Below, in pieces: positions 1 to 6,863 of a DNA stretch of 64,000 bases. Both the position numbers and the translations under genes were made by a program. A model generated the notes under the pieces. That model had not been told where the DNA came from, made no database searches, and saw only the letters and a list, made by a program, of their open reading frames with translations. Every line of letters begins with the position of its first letter. The stretch's first letter is position 1. Origin of the DNA: Streptomyces sp. NRRL F-5126 (GTDB taxonomy: Bacteria > Actinomycetota > Actinomycetes > Streptomycetales > Streptomycetaceae); the NCBI RefSeq assembly GCF_000721265.1, contig NZ_JOFZ01000008.1:62001-126000 (forward strand). The letters are read 5' to 3'.

Positions 1-711
1 ACCCCAGGTCACGCAGACGCGCCGGCGCGGCGCCGGGTCGATCAGCCAGTCGGGCAGCGCCCCGGGGCCGTTGTACGGGACGTAGCGGATGGACTGCCGG
101 CCACGGCCGCCGGCGATGCGCAGCCGGGGCGGGCACGGGTCGAGCCACACGTCGGGGTCGATGCGCGGTTCGGCGCCGAACCGTTCGAACAGCCGCAGCA
201 GTTCGGCCCGCGGCTCGCCCTCCAGGGTGCGCTCGTTGTGCATCACGTCGACGCTTCCCCACATGTGGCTGGCCGACGGCACGCCGAGCGCGGACGCCGC
301 GACGGCGCCCGCGTAGCTCACCGCGTCGTGCACCACCAGGTCGGGCCGCCAGACACGCGCGAAGGCGACGAGCCCGTCCGCCATCGCCTCGGCCATGGCG
401 ATCTCCTTGGCCGCGAGCGCGTCGAGGACGCCGCGCTGCCCGGGATCGAGCAGGTCGAAGTGGCGCGTCCACTCGGACGGCCAGCGGCCCTGCGTGTGCC
501 AGGACGTGAGCGCGCCCTTCGTGGACATGGCCGGCAGGTCGGGCTCGGCGCCCGCCACCACGGACGTGAGGCCCGTGTGGGCGACGGCCGCCTCGATCGA
601 CGCGGTGCTCGCGACCCGGACCTCGTGCCCCGCCGCCTGGCAGGCCCAGGCCAGCGGGACCATCGGGAAGACATGCGAGGGCCATGCCCACGCGGTGAAG
701 AGAATGCGCAC
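1..711 (-). CDS. Macrolide-type (GT1) glycosyltransferase, C-terminal part missing
   Basis: Only the N-terminal 237 codons are present; the reading frame runs off the left window edge. The protein opens with VRILFTAWAWPSHVFPMVPL, the N-terminal beta-strand and loop of GT1 antibiotic glycosyltransferases (EryCIII/DesVII/calicheamicin type). The pattern PDLVVHDAVSYAGAVAA near residue 120, just before the central acceptor-domain strand, also fits this family. Such enzymes move an activated, usually dideoxy, sugar onto a polyketide or peptide aglycone in the cytoplasm. Start: GTG at 711 has GGGTGG a few bases upstream; an in-frame GTG at 720 is an alternative. The nucleotide-sugar-binding domain lies outside the window, so donor and acceptor cannot be judged. 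It is divergent from the flavin reductase and probably belongs to the same metabolite cluster. Confidence 0.85.
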   Translation of the reverse strand, partial: MRILFTAWAWPSHVFPMVPLAWACQAAGHEVRVASTASIEAAVAHTGLTSVVAGAEPDLPAMSTKGALTSWHTQGRWPSEWTRHFDLLDPGQRGVLDALAAKEIAMAEAMADGLVAFARVWRPDLVVHDAVSYAGAVAASALGVPSASHMWGSVDVMHNERTLEGEPRAELLRLFERFGAEPRIDPDVWLDPCPPRLRIAGGRGRQSIRYVPYNGPGALPDWLIDPAPRRRVCVTWG

Positions 712-929
712 GGTGACCACCCAGGGGTGAGTAACGGGTATGGAGGAATTGACCGCTGTCCCGCTCGACTCCGCGCCGGGCGCGGCTGGAGGAACGCGCG
801 GGCCGCGCGCTCGGCGCCGGGTCCAGCGGGGTTCGAGGCCGGGGAGACATCCTGCGGCGCCGGCGGCCCGGCCCCGCCTGCCACGAGTCGTCGCGTTTCC
901 TTGCGTTCGAGCGAAGAGGTGGATCAGCG

Positions 930-1436
930 GTGGACAGAGATGGATTCCGGTCGTTCTTCGGGGCGTTCCCGACCGCCGTCGCGGTCGTCACGACGCTGGA
1001 CGGTGCGGGCGAGCCGCGCGGCTTCACCTGCAACGCCCTGTCGGCGGTGTCGATGGACCCGCCGCTGCTGCTGGTGTGCGTCGACCGGCGCTCGAGGACC
1101 CTGCCCGCGCTCGCCGCGACCGGCGCTTTCGTCGTGAACGTCCTGGCCGAGGGCGCGGACGAGGTGGCCATGGCGTTCGCGGGCAAGTCCCCGCGCAAGT
1201 TCGACGCGGTGCGGTGGACGCCCTCGCTCCTGGCCGGCGGCGCGCCGGTGCTGAGCGGCGGCTGCCTCGGCCAGGCGGAGTGCGTGACCGTACGGAGCTT
1301 CGACGCGGGCGACCACCGGATCCTGATCGGCCGGATGGAGAACGTCACGACGTTCCCCGTCAGGCCGCTGCTCTACCACAACCGCGCCTTCAGCGTCTTC
1401 CGGCCTGACGAGGAGCTGGCCGGCGCGGGGCACTGA
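930..1436 (+). CDS. Flavin reductase (NAD(P)H:FMN/FAD oxidoreductase, HpaC/DIM6-like)
   Basis: The 168-residue protein is a single flavin_Reduct domain. It opens with FRSFFGAFPTAVAVVTT, followed by FTCNALSAVSMDPPLLLVCV, the FMN-binding split-barrel signature of the short-chain reductase component of two-component monooxygenases. Known members supply free reduced flavin to a partner oxygenase or dehydrogenase; no such partner is visible in the window. GTG at 930 was chosen because a GAAGAGG ribosome-binding site lies about ten bases upstream. It is divergent from the glycosyltransferase and followed by the alpha/beta hydrolase, so it probably serves a flavin-dependent tailoring step of the cluster. 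The family call is firm; the partner is unknown. Confidence 0.88.
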   Translation: MDRDGFRSFFGAFPTAVAVVTTLDGAGEPRGFTCNALSAVSMDPPLLLVCVDRRSRTLPALAATGAFVVNVLAEGADEVAMAFAGKSPRKFDAVRWTPSLLAGGAPVLSGGCLGQAECVTVRSFDAGDHRILIGRMENVTTFPVRPLLYHNRAFSVFRPDEELAGAGH

Positions 1437-1535
1437 CGGCCGGTGGCCGCAACTGCCGTACAGGGGCCCGGCGTGGGCGCGATACTGATCACGTCGCGGT
1501 GAGGCCGCGGGTGAGATCGGACAGGGGTCGTGAGG

Positions 1536-2243
1536 ATGAACGGGAAAGAGCGTTCCGCGGAGCTGACGCCCCGCCAGGGTGCCGAGGACGTGCGCGCGGT
1601 CGCGCTCCTGCTGCCCGGCGGCTCGGTCGCGAGCCACCGCGGGCCGATGAGGCTCGCCCTGTGGGGCCTGAAGGCCCCGGCCGCCCGGCTGGCCGGGTCC
1701 GGCGCCTCGGGCGGTGTGGCGGTGCACCTGCTGCGCTACCGCTTCCGGGGCTGGAACGGCGAGGAGGCGAGCACCGCGGTCGACGCCGAGTGGGCGCTCG
1801 GCGAACTGGCCAGGCTCTACGGGGACGTTCCCGTCGCGGTGCTCGGCAACTCCCTCGGCGGGCGCGCCGCGTTCCGCGTCGGCGGCCACCGCAACGTGGT
1901 CAGTGTGACCGGCGTCGCGCCGTGGCTGCCTGACGAGGATCCGGTGGACCACCTCGCGGGCCGCAAGATCCTCATCGTCCACGGTGACAAGGACAAGAGC
2001 GAGGCGACGCCCGCCATGTCCCTGGCGTTCGCGGAGCGCGCCAGGCGCGTCACGGACGTCTGCAGGTTCGAGGTGCGGGGCGGCTCGCACACTCTGCTCA
2101 ACCGGGCCGCGGACGTCTGGTCGGTCACGACGGACTTCATGCTGTCCACGCTCGGCTGCCGCGAGCTGCCGGCGCCGCTGCTCGGCGCCCTGGCCGAGGA
2201 CGGCGACCTGCGGACGGCCCTGGCCGTCGGGTACGGCCGCTGA
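1536..2243 (+). CDS. Alpha/beta hydrolase
   Basis: The protein has 235 residues from ATG 1536, which has AGGGG eight bases upstream; GTG 1530 in the same frame is too close to that site. The nucleophile elbow is GNSLGGRAAF (Ser about 106). An acid lies in HGDKDKSEATP (Asp about 151 or 153) and a histidine in GGSHTLL (about 185), giving a complete Ser-Asp-His triad. A Leu/Pro/Gly segment near residues 24-30 (LLLPGGS) fits the oxyanion-hole loop. Substrate cannot be read from sequence: a thioesterase-like, peptidase-like or lactone-forming/opening role in the neighbouring cluster are all possible. It sits about 100 bp behind the flavin reductase and is probably co-transcribed with it; it is convergent with the SARP gene. 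Confidence 0.82.
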   Translation: MNGKERSAELTPRQGAEDVRAVALLLPGGSVASHRGPMRLALWGLKAPAARLAGSGASGGVAVHLLRYRFRGWNGEEASTAVDAEWALGELARLYGDVPVAVLGNSLGGRAAFRVGGHRNVVSVTGVAPWLPDEDPVDHLAGRKILIVHGDKDKSEATPAMSLAFAERARRVTDVCRFEVRGGSHTLLNRAADVWSVTTDFMLSTLGCRELPAPLLGALAEDGDLRTALAVGYGR

Positions 2244-2317
2244 GCCGCTCCCGGCCCGGCCCGGCGGACTGAGAGGCTGTCCGCCGGGGCCCCTGCCGCG
2301 TGGGCCGCGCACCCCGG

Positions 2318-3136
2318 TCAGGCGGCGAACAGGTCGAGCGCGGGCCGCCGTTCGGCCTGCTGCGGTTCGAGCGCCGGGTCGGCCGCCAGGATGGCCTGGT
2401 GCAGCCGCCGCAGCCGCACGGTCGGGTCGAGGCCCAGCTCCTCGGCGAGGCTGGTGCGCAGGCCGTTGTAGACCTCCAGCGCGCGCCACTGCATCCCGGC
2501 ACGGTAGAGCGCCACCATGCACTGGGCGTGCAGCCCCTCGTGCAGGGGGTGCCTGGCCGTCAGCGAGGTGAGTTCGGCGAGCAGCTCGTCGTGCCTGCCG
2601 AGGCGCAGGTCGGCGTCGATGCGCCGGCCGAGCACGCCGAGCCGGCTCTCCTCCAGGCGCACCAGCTCGATCTCGAGCAGCGGCCCGATCCGCACGTCGA
2701 CCAGCGCGGGCCCCCGCCACAGCGACAGCGCCTCGCGGTAGCGCGCCGCGGCCTCGGCGTCGTCGCAGCGCCCTGCCGCGGCGCCGCCCACCGCCACGAG
2801 ACGGTCGTACTCGTGCACGTCGACGCTGCCCGGCTGCACGTCGAGCAGGTAGCCGCCGTGCCGGGTGGCCAGCACCTCCTTCGAGCTGTGCAGCGGGTCG
2901 GGGCCGTAGGCGCTGGCCAGCAGCCTGCGCAGCTGGAGGATGTACGTCTGGAGGGTCGTCAGGGCGCTCCGCGGCATCTCGGTGCCCCAGATCTCCTCCA
3001 TCAGCGTGGGTACGGGCATGACCTGGCCCGCGTAGAGGGACAGCAGCGCGAGGATCTGGCGCGGCTTGCCCGCGCTCGGCACGATCGACCTGCCGCCCAC
3101 CTCTGCGCTCAGCGGTCCGAGGATCTTGATTTCCAT
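2318..3136 (-). CDS. SARP-family transcriptional activator (AfsR/DnrI/RedD type)
   Basis: The 272-residue protein has an OmpR-like winged-helix DNA-binding domain (about 1-95; MEIKILGPLSAEVGG and LTTLQTYILQLRRLL are typical) followed by a bacterial transcriptional activation domain (about 100-245; VDVHEYDRLVA, ARYREALSLWRGPALVDV). This two-domain length is that of cluster-situated SARPs, without the ATPase and TPR parts of AfsR. Start ATG 3136 has a near-perfect GGAGG five bases upstream. It is divergent from the precursor peptide across 365 bp that contain tandem 18-bp repeats. SARPs bind direct repeats that overlap the -35 region and recruit RNA polymerase, so this is the likely pathway-specific activator. 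Confidence 0.93.
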   Translation of the reverse strand: MEIKILGPLSAEVGGRSIVPSAGKPRQILALLSLYAGQVMPVPTLMEEIWGTEMPRSALTTLQTYILQLRRLLASAYGPDPLHSSKEVLATRHGGYLLDVQPGSVDVHEYDRLVAVGGAAAGRCDDAEAAARYREALSLWRGPALVDVRIGPLLEIELVRLEESRLGVLGRRIDADLRLGRHDELLAELTSLTARHPLHEGLHAQCMVALYRAGMQWRALEVYNGLRTSLAEELGLDPTVRLRRLHQAILAADPALEPQQAERRPALDLFAA

Positions 3137-3501
3137 GGGTACCTCCGTGGTGCGGTGAGCCGGATGCCCCCGTCGGTACATCCGTTCCTCAACCTGCCTC
3201 GACAGTCCCACCGGGGGCGGCCGCGCCCCAGTGCCGCACTCCTCGATACGGGGTGAATCGGCACCTGCGCCGACCGTGAAACTTTCATACGCGGAGCATG
3301 AGGACGGCACTGGCACGGGCCGCGGGACCGGGACGAGACTTCAGTCCGTCGGCAGGGAGAGCGCATCCGGCGCCGGATCCGCCGGTCCACCGCCCGCTCG
3401 TGCCACGCACAGCACGTACGTCACGCACAACACGTACCTCACGCACGCCACATCGCACCGCACCACACCACTCATCGCGCATCACACCAACGGGAGACAC
3501 C
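3137..3501. promoter_or_regulatory. Divergent control region between SARP and precursor gene
   Basis: This 365-bp stretch has no convincing gene. It separates the SARP gene from the precursor-cyclodehydratase operon and must hold both promoters. The only clear structure is the 18-bp tandem repeat array at 3405-3458. No confident -10/-35 pair was identified by eye. GGGAG just before 3502 is the ribosome-binding site of the precursor. Confidence 0.6.
3405..3458. repeat. Tandem 18-bp direct repeats upstream of the precursor peptide
   Basis: Three head-to-tail 18-bp units are present: acgcacagcacgtacgtc (3405-3422), acgcacaacacgtacctc (3423-3440) and a degenerate third unit starting acgcac (3441-3458). 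The first two differ at two positions. The array ends 43 bp before the precursor start codon. Regularly spaced direct repeats upstream of the structural operon, next to a SARP gene, are what a SARP operator looks like, but 18 bp is not the usual 11- or 22-bp spacing. The regulatory role is inferred. Confidence 0.55.
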
Positions 3502-3687
3502 ATGAAGTCCAGCCTCGCCGCCGCCGGCTCCAGCTACGACGACCTGATGATCGAGGACCTGACCCACATGGCACGCGGCGGAGTCGACCCCATCACCGCC
3601 GGCATCTGCCTGTGCACCCTGTGCGTCGCCCCCGAACCCGCCGTCGAGGAGGCCGCGTCCGCCACGCTCGCCCGGTACGCCCTGTGA
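3502..3687 (+). CDS. Candidate azol(in)e RiPP precursor peptide
   Basis: The encoded peptide has 61 residues. The N-terminal part is leader-like, with a hydrophobic/acidic stretch YDDLMIEDL (12-20) of the kind bound by E1-like leader-recognition domains. A Gly-Gly pair follows at 26-27, then a short core ITAGICLCTLCVAP with Cys36, Cys38, Thr39 and Cys41. The tail after Pro44 is Ala/Glu-rich (AVEEAASATLARYAL) and could be a follower. ATG 3502 is preceded by GGGAG. Its TGA overlaps the GTG start of the YcaO gene (GTGA), tying the two products together. It matches no precursor family I recognise (not thiopeptide, SagA, plantazolicin or goadsporin type). The function is inferred from position and composition; cleavage at Gly-Gly is a guess. 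Confidence 0.78.
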   Translation: MKSSLAAAGSSYDDLMIEDLTHMARGGVDPITAGICLCTLCVAPEPAVEEAASATLARYAL

Positions 3688-5987
3688 GAGAGGCCGCCGT
3701 AGCGGGGGGCGCCGCGGTGCTGGGCTTCAAGCCCTTCCTGAAGGTCGAGCGCGTGCCGGGCGAGGCCGTGTACCTGATCTCCGACCAGCGGGTCACCGCC
3801 CTGCACGGGGAGCAGATCGCCACGCTCGCACCGCTCCTCGACGGCACGCGCCACCTGGAGCAGGTCGTCGAGGAGGCGGGGGCCACCATCCCCGCCGAGC
3901 AGACCACACGCCTGGTGGGCCGCCTCGTCGAGGCGGGCCTGCTGTCGGCGCGCCGGCCGCGGGGGCTCACCCCCGGCCGGCGCTCCGCCCGCACGTACTG
4001 GGAGGCGGCCGGCCTCGACGGCGAGGCGGCGGCCGCGGGGGTCGACGCGTCGATCGTCGGCGCGCTGGCCCTGCCGGGCACCGACGCGGCGGAGCTCCTG
4101 CGCGCGCTGCGAGCGGCGGGGCTGCGCACCCACACGTCTGCAGGTGACGGCCAGGGGCACGGCAGCGACCTCGACGTCGTGCTGGTCGACGACTACCTGA
4201 ACCCGCGGCTCGAAGCCCTCGACGCCGAGCACCGCGCCGCCGGGCGCCCCTGGCTCCCGGTCAAGGCGTGCGGCACCGAGCTGTGGATCGGCCCCTTCTT
4301 CGGCACATCGGACGGCCCCTGCTGGTCGTGCCTCGCCGACCGGCTCTGGCGCGGCCGCCAGGTCGAGGCCCATGTCCAGCGGATGCTGGACCGCTCGGGA
4401 CCCGTGCCGCGTCCCTCCTGCTCGCTGCCCGCCGCCCGGCTCGCGGCGCTGCAGCTCGCGGCGCTGGAGGCGGCGAAGTGGCTCGCGGGCCACCGGTACC
4501 CGGGCCAGGGCGCGCTGTGGACGCTGGACGGGCCCGCACTTGAGGGCGTCCGCCACCAGGTGACCCGGCGGCCGCAGTGCCCGGCGTGCGGCGACACCGG
4601 TCTGGTCGCGGCGCGCGCCGGGGGCCCGGTCGTCCTCGCGTCGCGCCCCAAGCAGGACACCGACGGGGGTGGCCACCGCGCCCTGACGCCCGGCCGGTTC
4701 ATGGAGCGCTTCGGCCACCTGGTCGACCCGCTCACCGGCCTCGTCAAGGAGATACGCCAGGACCCGCGCGGCCCCGCGTTCCTCAACTCCTTCCACGCGG
4801 GCCACAACCCGGTCGCCGACCCGCGCGGCATCGGCTCCGTACGGGCCGGGCTGCGCGCCACCAGCGGCGGCAAGGGCACCACCGCGCTCCAGGCCCGTGT
4901 GGGCGCCCTCGCCGAGGCGCTGGAGCGCCACAGCGGATACCTCCAGGGCGACGAGCCCATCGTGCGCGGCAGCTTGCGCGGCCTCGCGCCGCGCGCGCTG
5001 CACCCGGACACGGTGCAGCTTTTCGACGAGCGGCAGTTCGCGGGACGCGCGGAGTGGAACGCGACGCACGGCCCGTTCCACCAGGTCACCGACCCGTTCG
5101 ACGAGGACGCCGTCATCGACTGGTCGCCCGTCTGGTCGCTCACGGCCGGGTGTTCGCGCCTGCTGCCGACCGCGCTGCTCTACTACAACGCGCCGCAGCG
5201 CTCCGGCCGGGCGTTCTGCGCGGCCAGCTCCAACGGCAACGCGGCGGGCGGCAGCCTTGAGGACGCCGTGCTGCAGGGGTTCCTCGAACTCGTCGAACGC
5301 GACGCCATCGGCCTGTGGTGGTACAACCGCACCCGCAGGGCCGCGGTGGACGTCGCCGCGTTCGCCGACGCGTGGACCGGCGAACTGCTCACCGTGCACC
5401 GCTCGTTGCACCGCGAGGTGTGGGCGCTCGACCTCACGTCGGACCTGGGCATACCGGTCTTCGCCGCACTGTCGCGGCGCACCGACAAGCCGCAGCAGGA
5501 CATCATGCTGGGCTTCGGAGCGCACTTCGACCCCGCGCTCGCCCTGCGCCGCTCACTGACCGAGCTCAACCAGATGCTCCCGCACGTGCTCGACGCGCGG
5601 GCCGACGGCAGCGGCTACGGCACGACGGACCCCGACACGCTGTCCTGGATGCGGACGGCCACCCTCGCCGACCAGCCCTACCTCGCGCCGGACCCCTCGG
5701 CGCCCCCGGTACGGCCCGGCCACTACCGCTGGACGCCCCGCTCCGATCTGCGCGAGGACGTGGCGGCGGCCGAGGAGGTGGTGCGCGGCATGGGCTCCGA
5801 GCTGCTCGTGCTCGACCAGACACGCCCCGACGTCGGCCTGCCGGTCGTCAAGGTGATCGTGCCGGGCCTGCGTTCGCACTGGAACCGGTTCGCACCCGGC
5901 AGGCTGTTCGACGTCCCGGTCGCCCTGGGACACCTCACGGCACCCACCCGCTACGAGGACCTGAACCCCGTCCACCTGTTCCTGTGA
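3684..5987 (+). CDS. Fused E1-like/YcaO cyclodehydratase (TOMM C/D fusion)
   Basis: The 767-residue enzyme should convert Cys/Ser/Thr of the precursor into azolines with ATP. The N-terminal 330 residues resemble the E1-like partner: a leader-recognition segment (about 15-90) and two CxxC pairs, CWSC near 213 and CPAC near 299, that would hold structural zinc. The C-terminal half is a YcaO domain with ATP/Mg motifs SGGKGTT (about 393), EALERHSG (about 412) and ELVERDAIG (about 536). Single-chain C/D fusions of this length are known for TruD-like TOMM enzymes. The C-terminus reads LNPVHLFL rather than the usual PxPxP tail of cyclodehydratases, which may reflect divergence in catalysis. The GTG start overlaps the precursor stop by four bases; alternative starts upstream lack a ribosome-binding site. 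Confidence 0.93.
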   Translation: MREAAVAGGAAVLGFKPFLKVERVPGEAVYLISDQRVTALHGEQIATLAPLLDGTRHLEQVVEEAGATIPAEQTTRLVGRLVEAGLLSARRPRGLTPGRRSARTYWEAAGLDGEAAAAGVDASIVGALALPGTDAAELLRALRAAGLRTHTSAGDGQGHGSDLDVVLVDDYLNPRLEALDAEHRAAGRPWLPVKACGTELWIGPFFGTSDGPCWSCLADRLWRGRQVEAHVQRMLDRSGPVPRPSCSLPAARLAALQLAALEAAKWLAGHRYPGQGALWTLDGPALEGVRHQVTRRPQCPACGDTGLVAARAGGPVVLASRPKQDTDGGGHRALTPGRFMERFGHLVDPLTGLVKEIRQDPRGPAFLNSFHAGHNPVADPRGIGSVRAGLRATSGGKGTTALQARVGALAEALERHSGYLQGDEPIVRGSLRGLAPRALHPDTVQLFDERQFAGRAEWNATHGPFHQVTDPFDEDAVIDWSPVWSLTAGCSRLLPTALLYYNAPQRSGRAFCAASSNGNAAGGSLEDAVLQGFLELVERDAIGLWWYNRTRRAAVDVAAFADAWTGELLTVHRSLHREVWALDLTSDLGIPVFAALSRRTDKPQQDIMLGFGAHFDPALALRRSLTELNQMLPHVLDARADGSGYGTTDPDTLSWMRTATLADQPYLAPDPSAPPVRPGHYRWTPRSDLREDVAAAEEVVRGMGSELLVLDQTRPDVGLPVVKVIVPGLRSHWNRFAPGRLFDVPVALGHLTAPTRYEDLNPVHLFL

Positions 5988-6045
5988 CGCGGACGGGCAC
6001 CCGTACCACCACCGGCCTTCCCCCCAAAGGCGCTGCACACCCGAG

Positions 6046-6714
6046 ATGACGGCTATGACGATCGACCGACTCGCGGCCAGGGAACTCTCCGAGACCTGGT
6101 CGCTGCCCGAGGGCACGTCGGTGCGCACCGATACGTACGGCGGACGGGCCGTCGTGCTCGTGGACTCGCCCAGGGGCGGTTTGCGGGTCGACGACCCGTC
6201 ATCCGCGCTGGCCGAGGCCCTGCGGCGGATGTCGCTCGGCCCGGTGAGACTGCCCAACCTCGTACCGGACTTCCCCGCGTACGACAGCCCGCCGGCGCAC
6301 CGCAGCGCCGCCGCGGTGGACCTCTTGCGCCGCCTGTCGGACGTCCGCTACGTGGTGGACCGCCATCTGATGCTGGGTGCCGGCCTGATGGTGACCGTCA
6401 GCCCCGCCGGCAGGTCCGCGCGGTTCCTGCCGGTACCGCTGCCGCGTGGCCGCGGGGACGCGCTGGTGACGCTCACCCGGGGCGCGCGCTTCTCGCGGAG
6501 CGGGACGGGGCTCGTGCTGGAGTCCGATCTCAGCGATCACCGCGTGGAGTTGCACGGGCCCGAGGCGCGGTGGCTGATGGCGAGGGTGCCCGGGATGCGC
6601 CTGCGCGACCTGGAGCGCGTGGTGCGGCTGCCACGGCTGCCGCTGCCGCCCGGTGCGACGGACGCGTTCGTCGCGTACCTCGTGGCGGCGCGGATGCTGT
6701 CGCTGTCGCCCTGA
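6046..6714 (+). CDS. SagB-type dehydrogenase N-terminal-like protein lacking the nitroreductase domain
   Basis: The 222-residue protein resembles the non-catalytic N-terminal region of SagB-type azoline dehydrogenases. LAEALRRMSLGPVRLPNL (about 56-73) and SRSGTGLVLESDLSDHRVEL (about 151-170) match the two small wHTH/beta segments found there, followed by a helical stretch ending VAYLVAARMLSL. The FMN-binding nitroreductase domain that should follow is absent: the gene ends at TGA 6714 and the next 150 bp hold no continuation in any frame. It could be a leader-binding or scaffold subunit working with a separate oxidase, or a relic. It follows the YcaO gene by 58 bp, so is likely in its operon. 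Start ATG 6046 is uncertain (ATG 6055 also possible). The family assignment is from memory of sequence patterns. Confidence 0.6.
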   Translation: MTAMTIDRLAARELSETWSLPEGTSVRTDTYGGRAVVLVDSPRGGLRVDDPSSALAEALRRMSLGPVRLPNLVPDFPAYDSPPAHRSAAAVDLLRRLSDVRYVVDRHLMLGAGLMVTVSPAGRSARFLPVPLPRGRGDALVTLTRGARFSRSGTGLVLESDLSDHRVELHGPEARWLMARVPGMRLRDLERVVRLPRLPLPPGATDAFVAYLVAARMLSLSP

Positions 6715-6863
6715 CCCGGGCGGACGGGACGGAGCAGACGGGGACAGGCGGGAAGCGGAGAGACGAACACGGGCAATCGGCCCGGTGAATCGTCCTCACA
6801 TACGCGTCCGGGATGATTATCATGCGGATGATGTTCGGTCCGTGAACGCACCGCAGGGGATCG

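Noticed and set aside
924-2720. 598-codon minus-strand frame
   Set aside because: Arg/Ala/Gly-rich shadow of the flavin reductase and hydrolase genes; no family features.
3231-3683. Long upstream extension of the YcaO frame
   Set aside because: It crosses the precursor gene in another frame; the coupled GTG at 3684 is better.
3534-5525. 663-codon minus-strand frame
   Set aside because: Antisense to the cyclodehydratase; no domains, compositional artefact.
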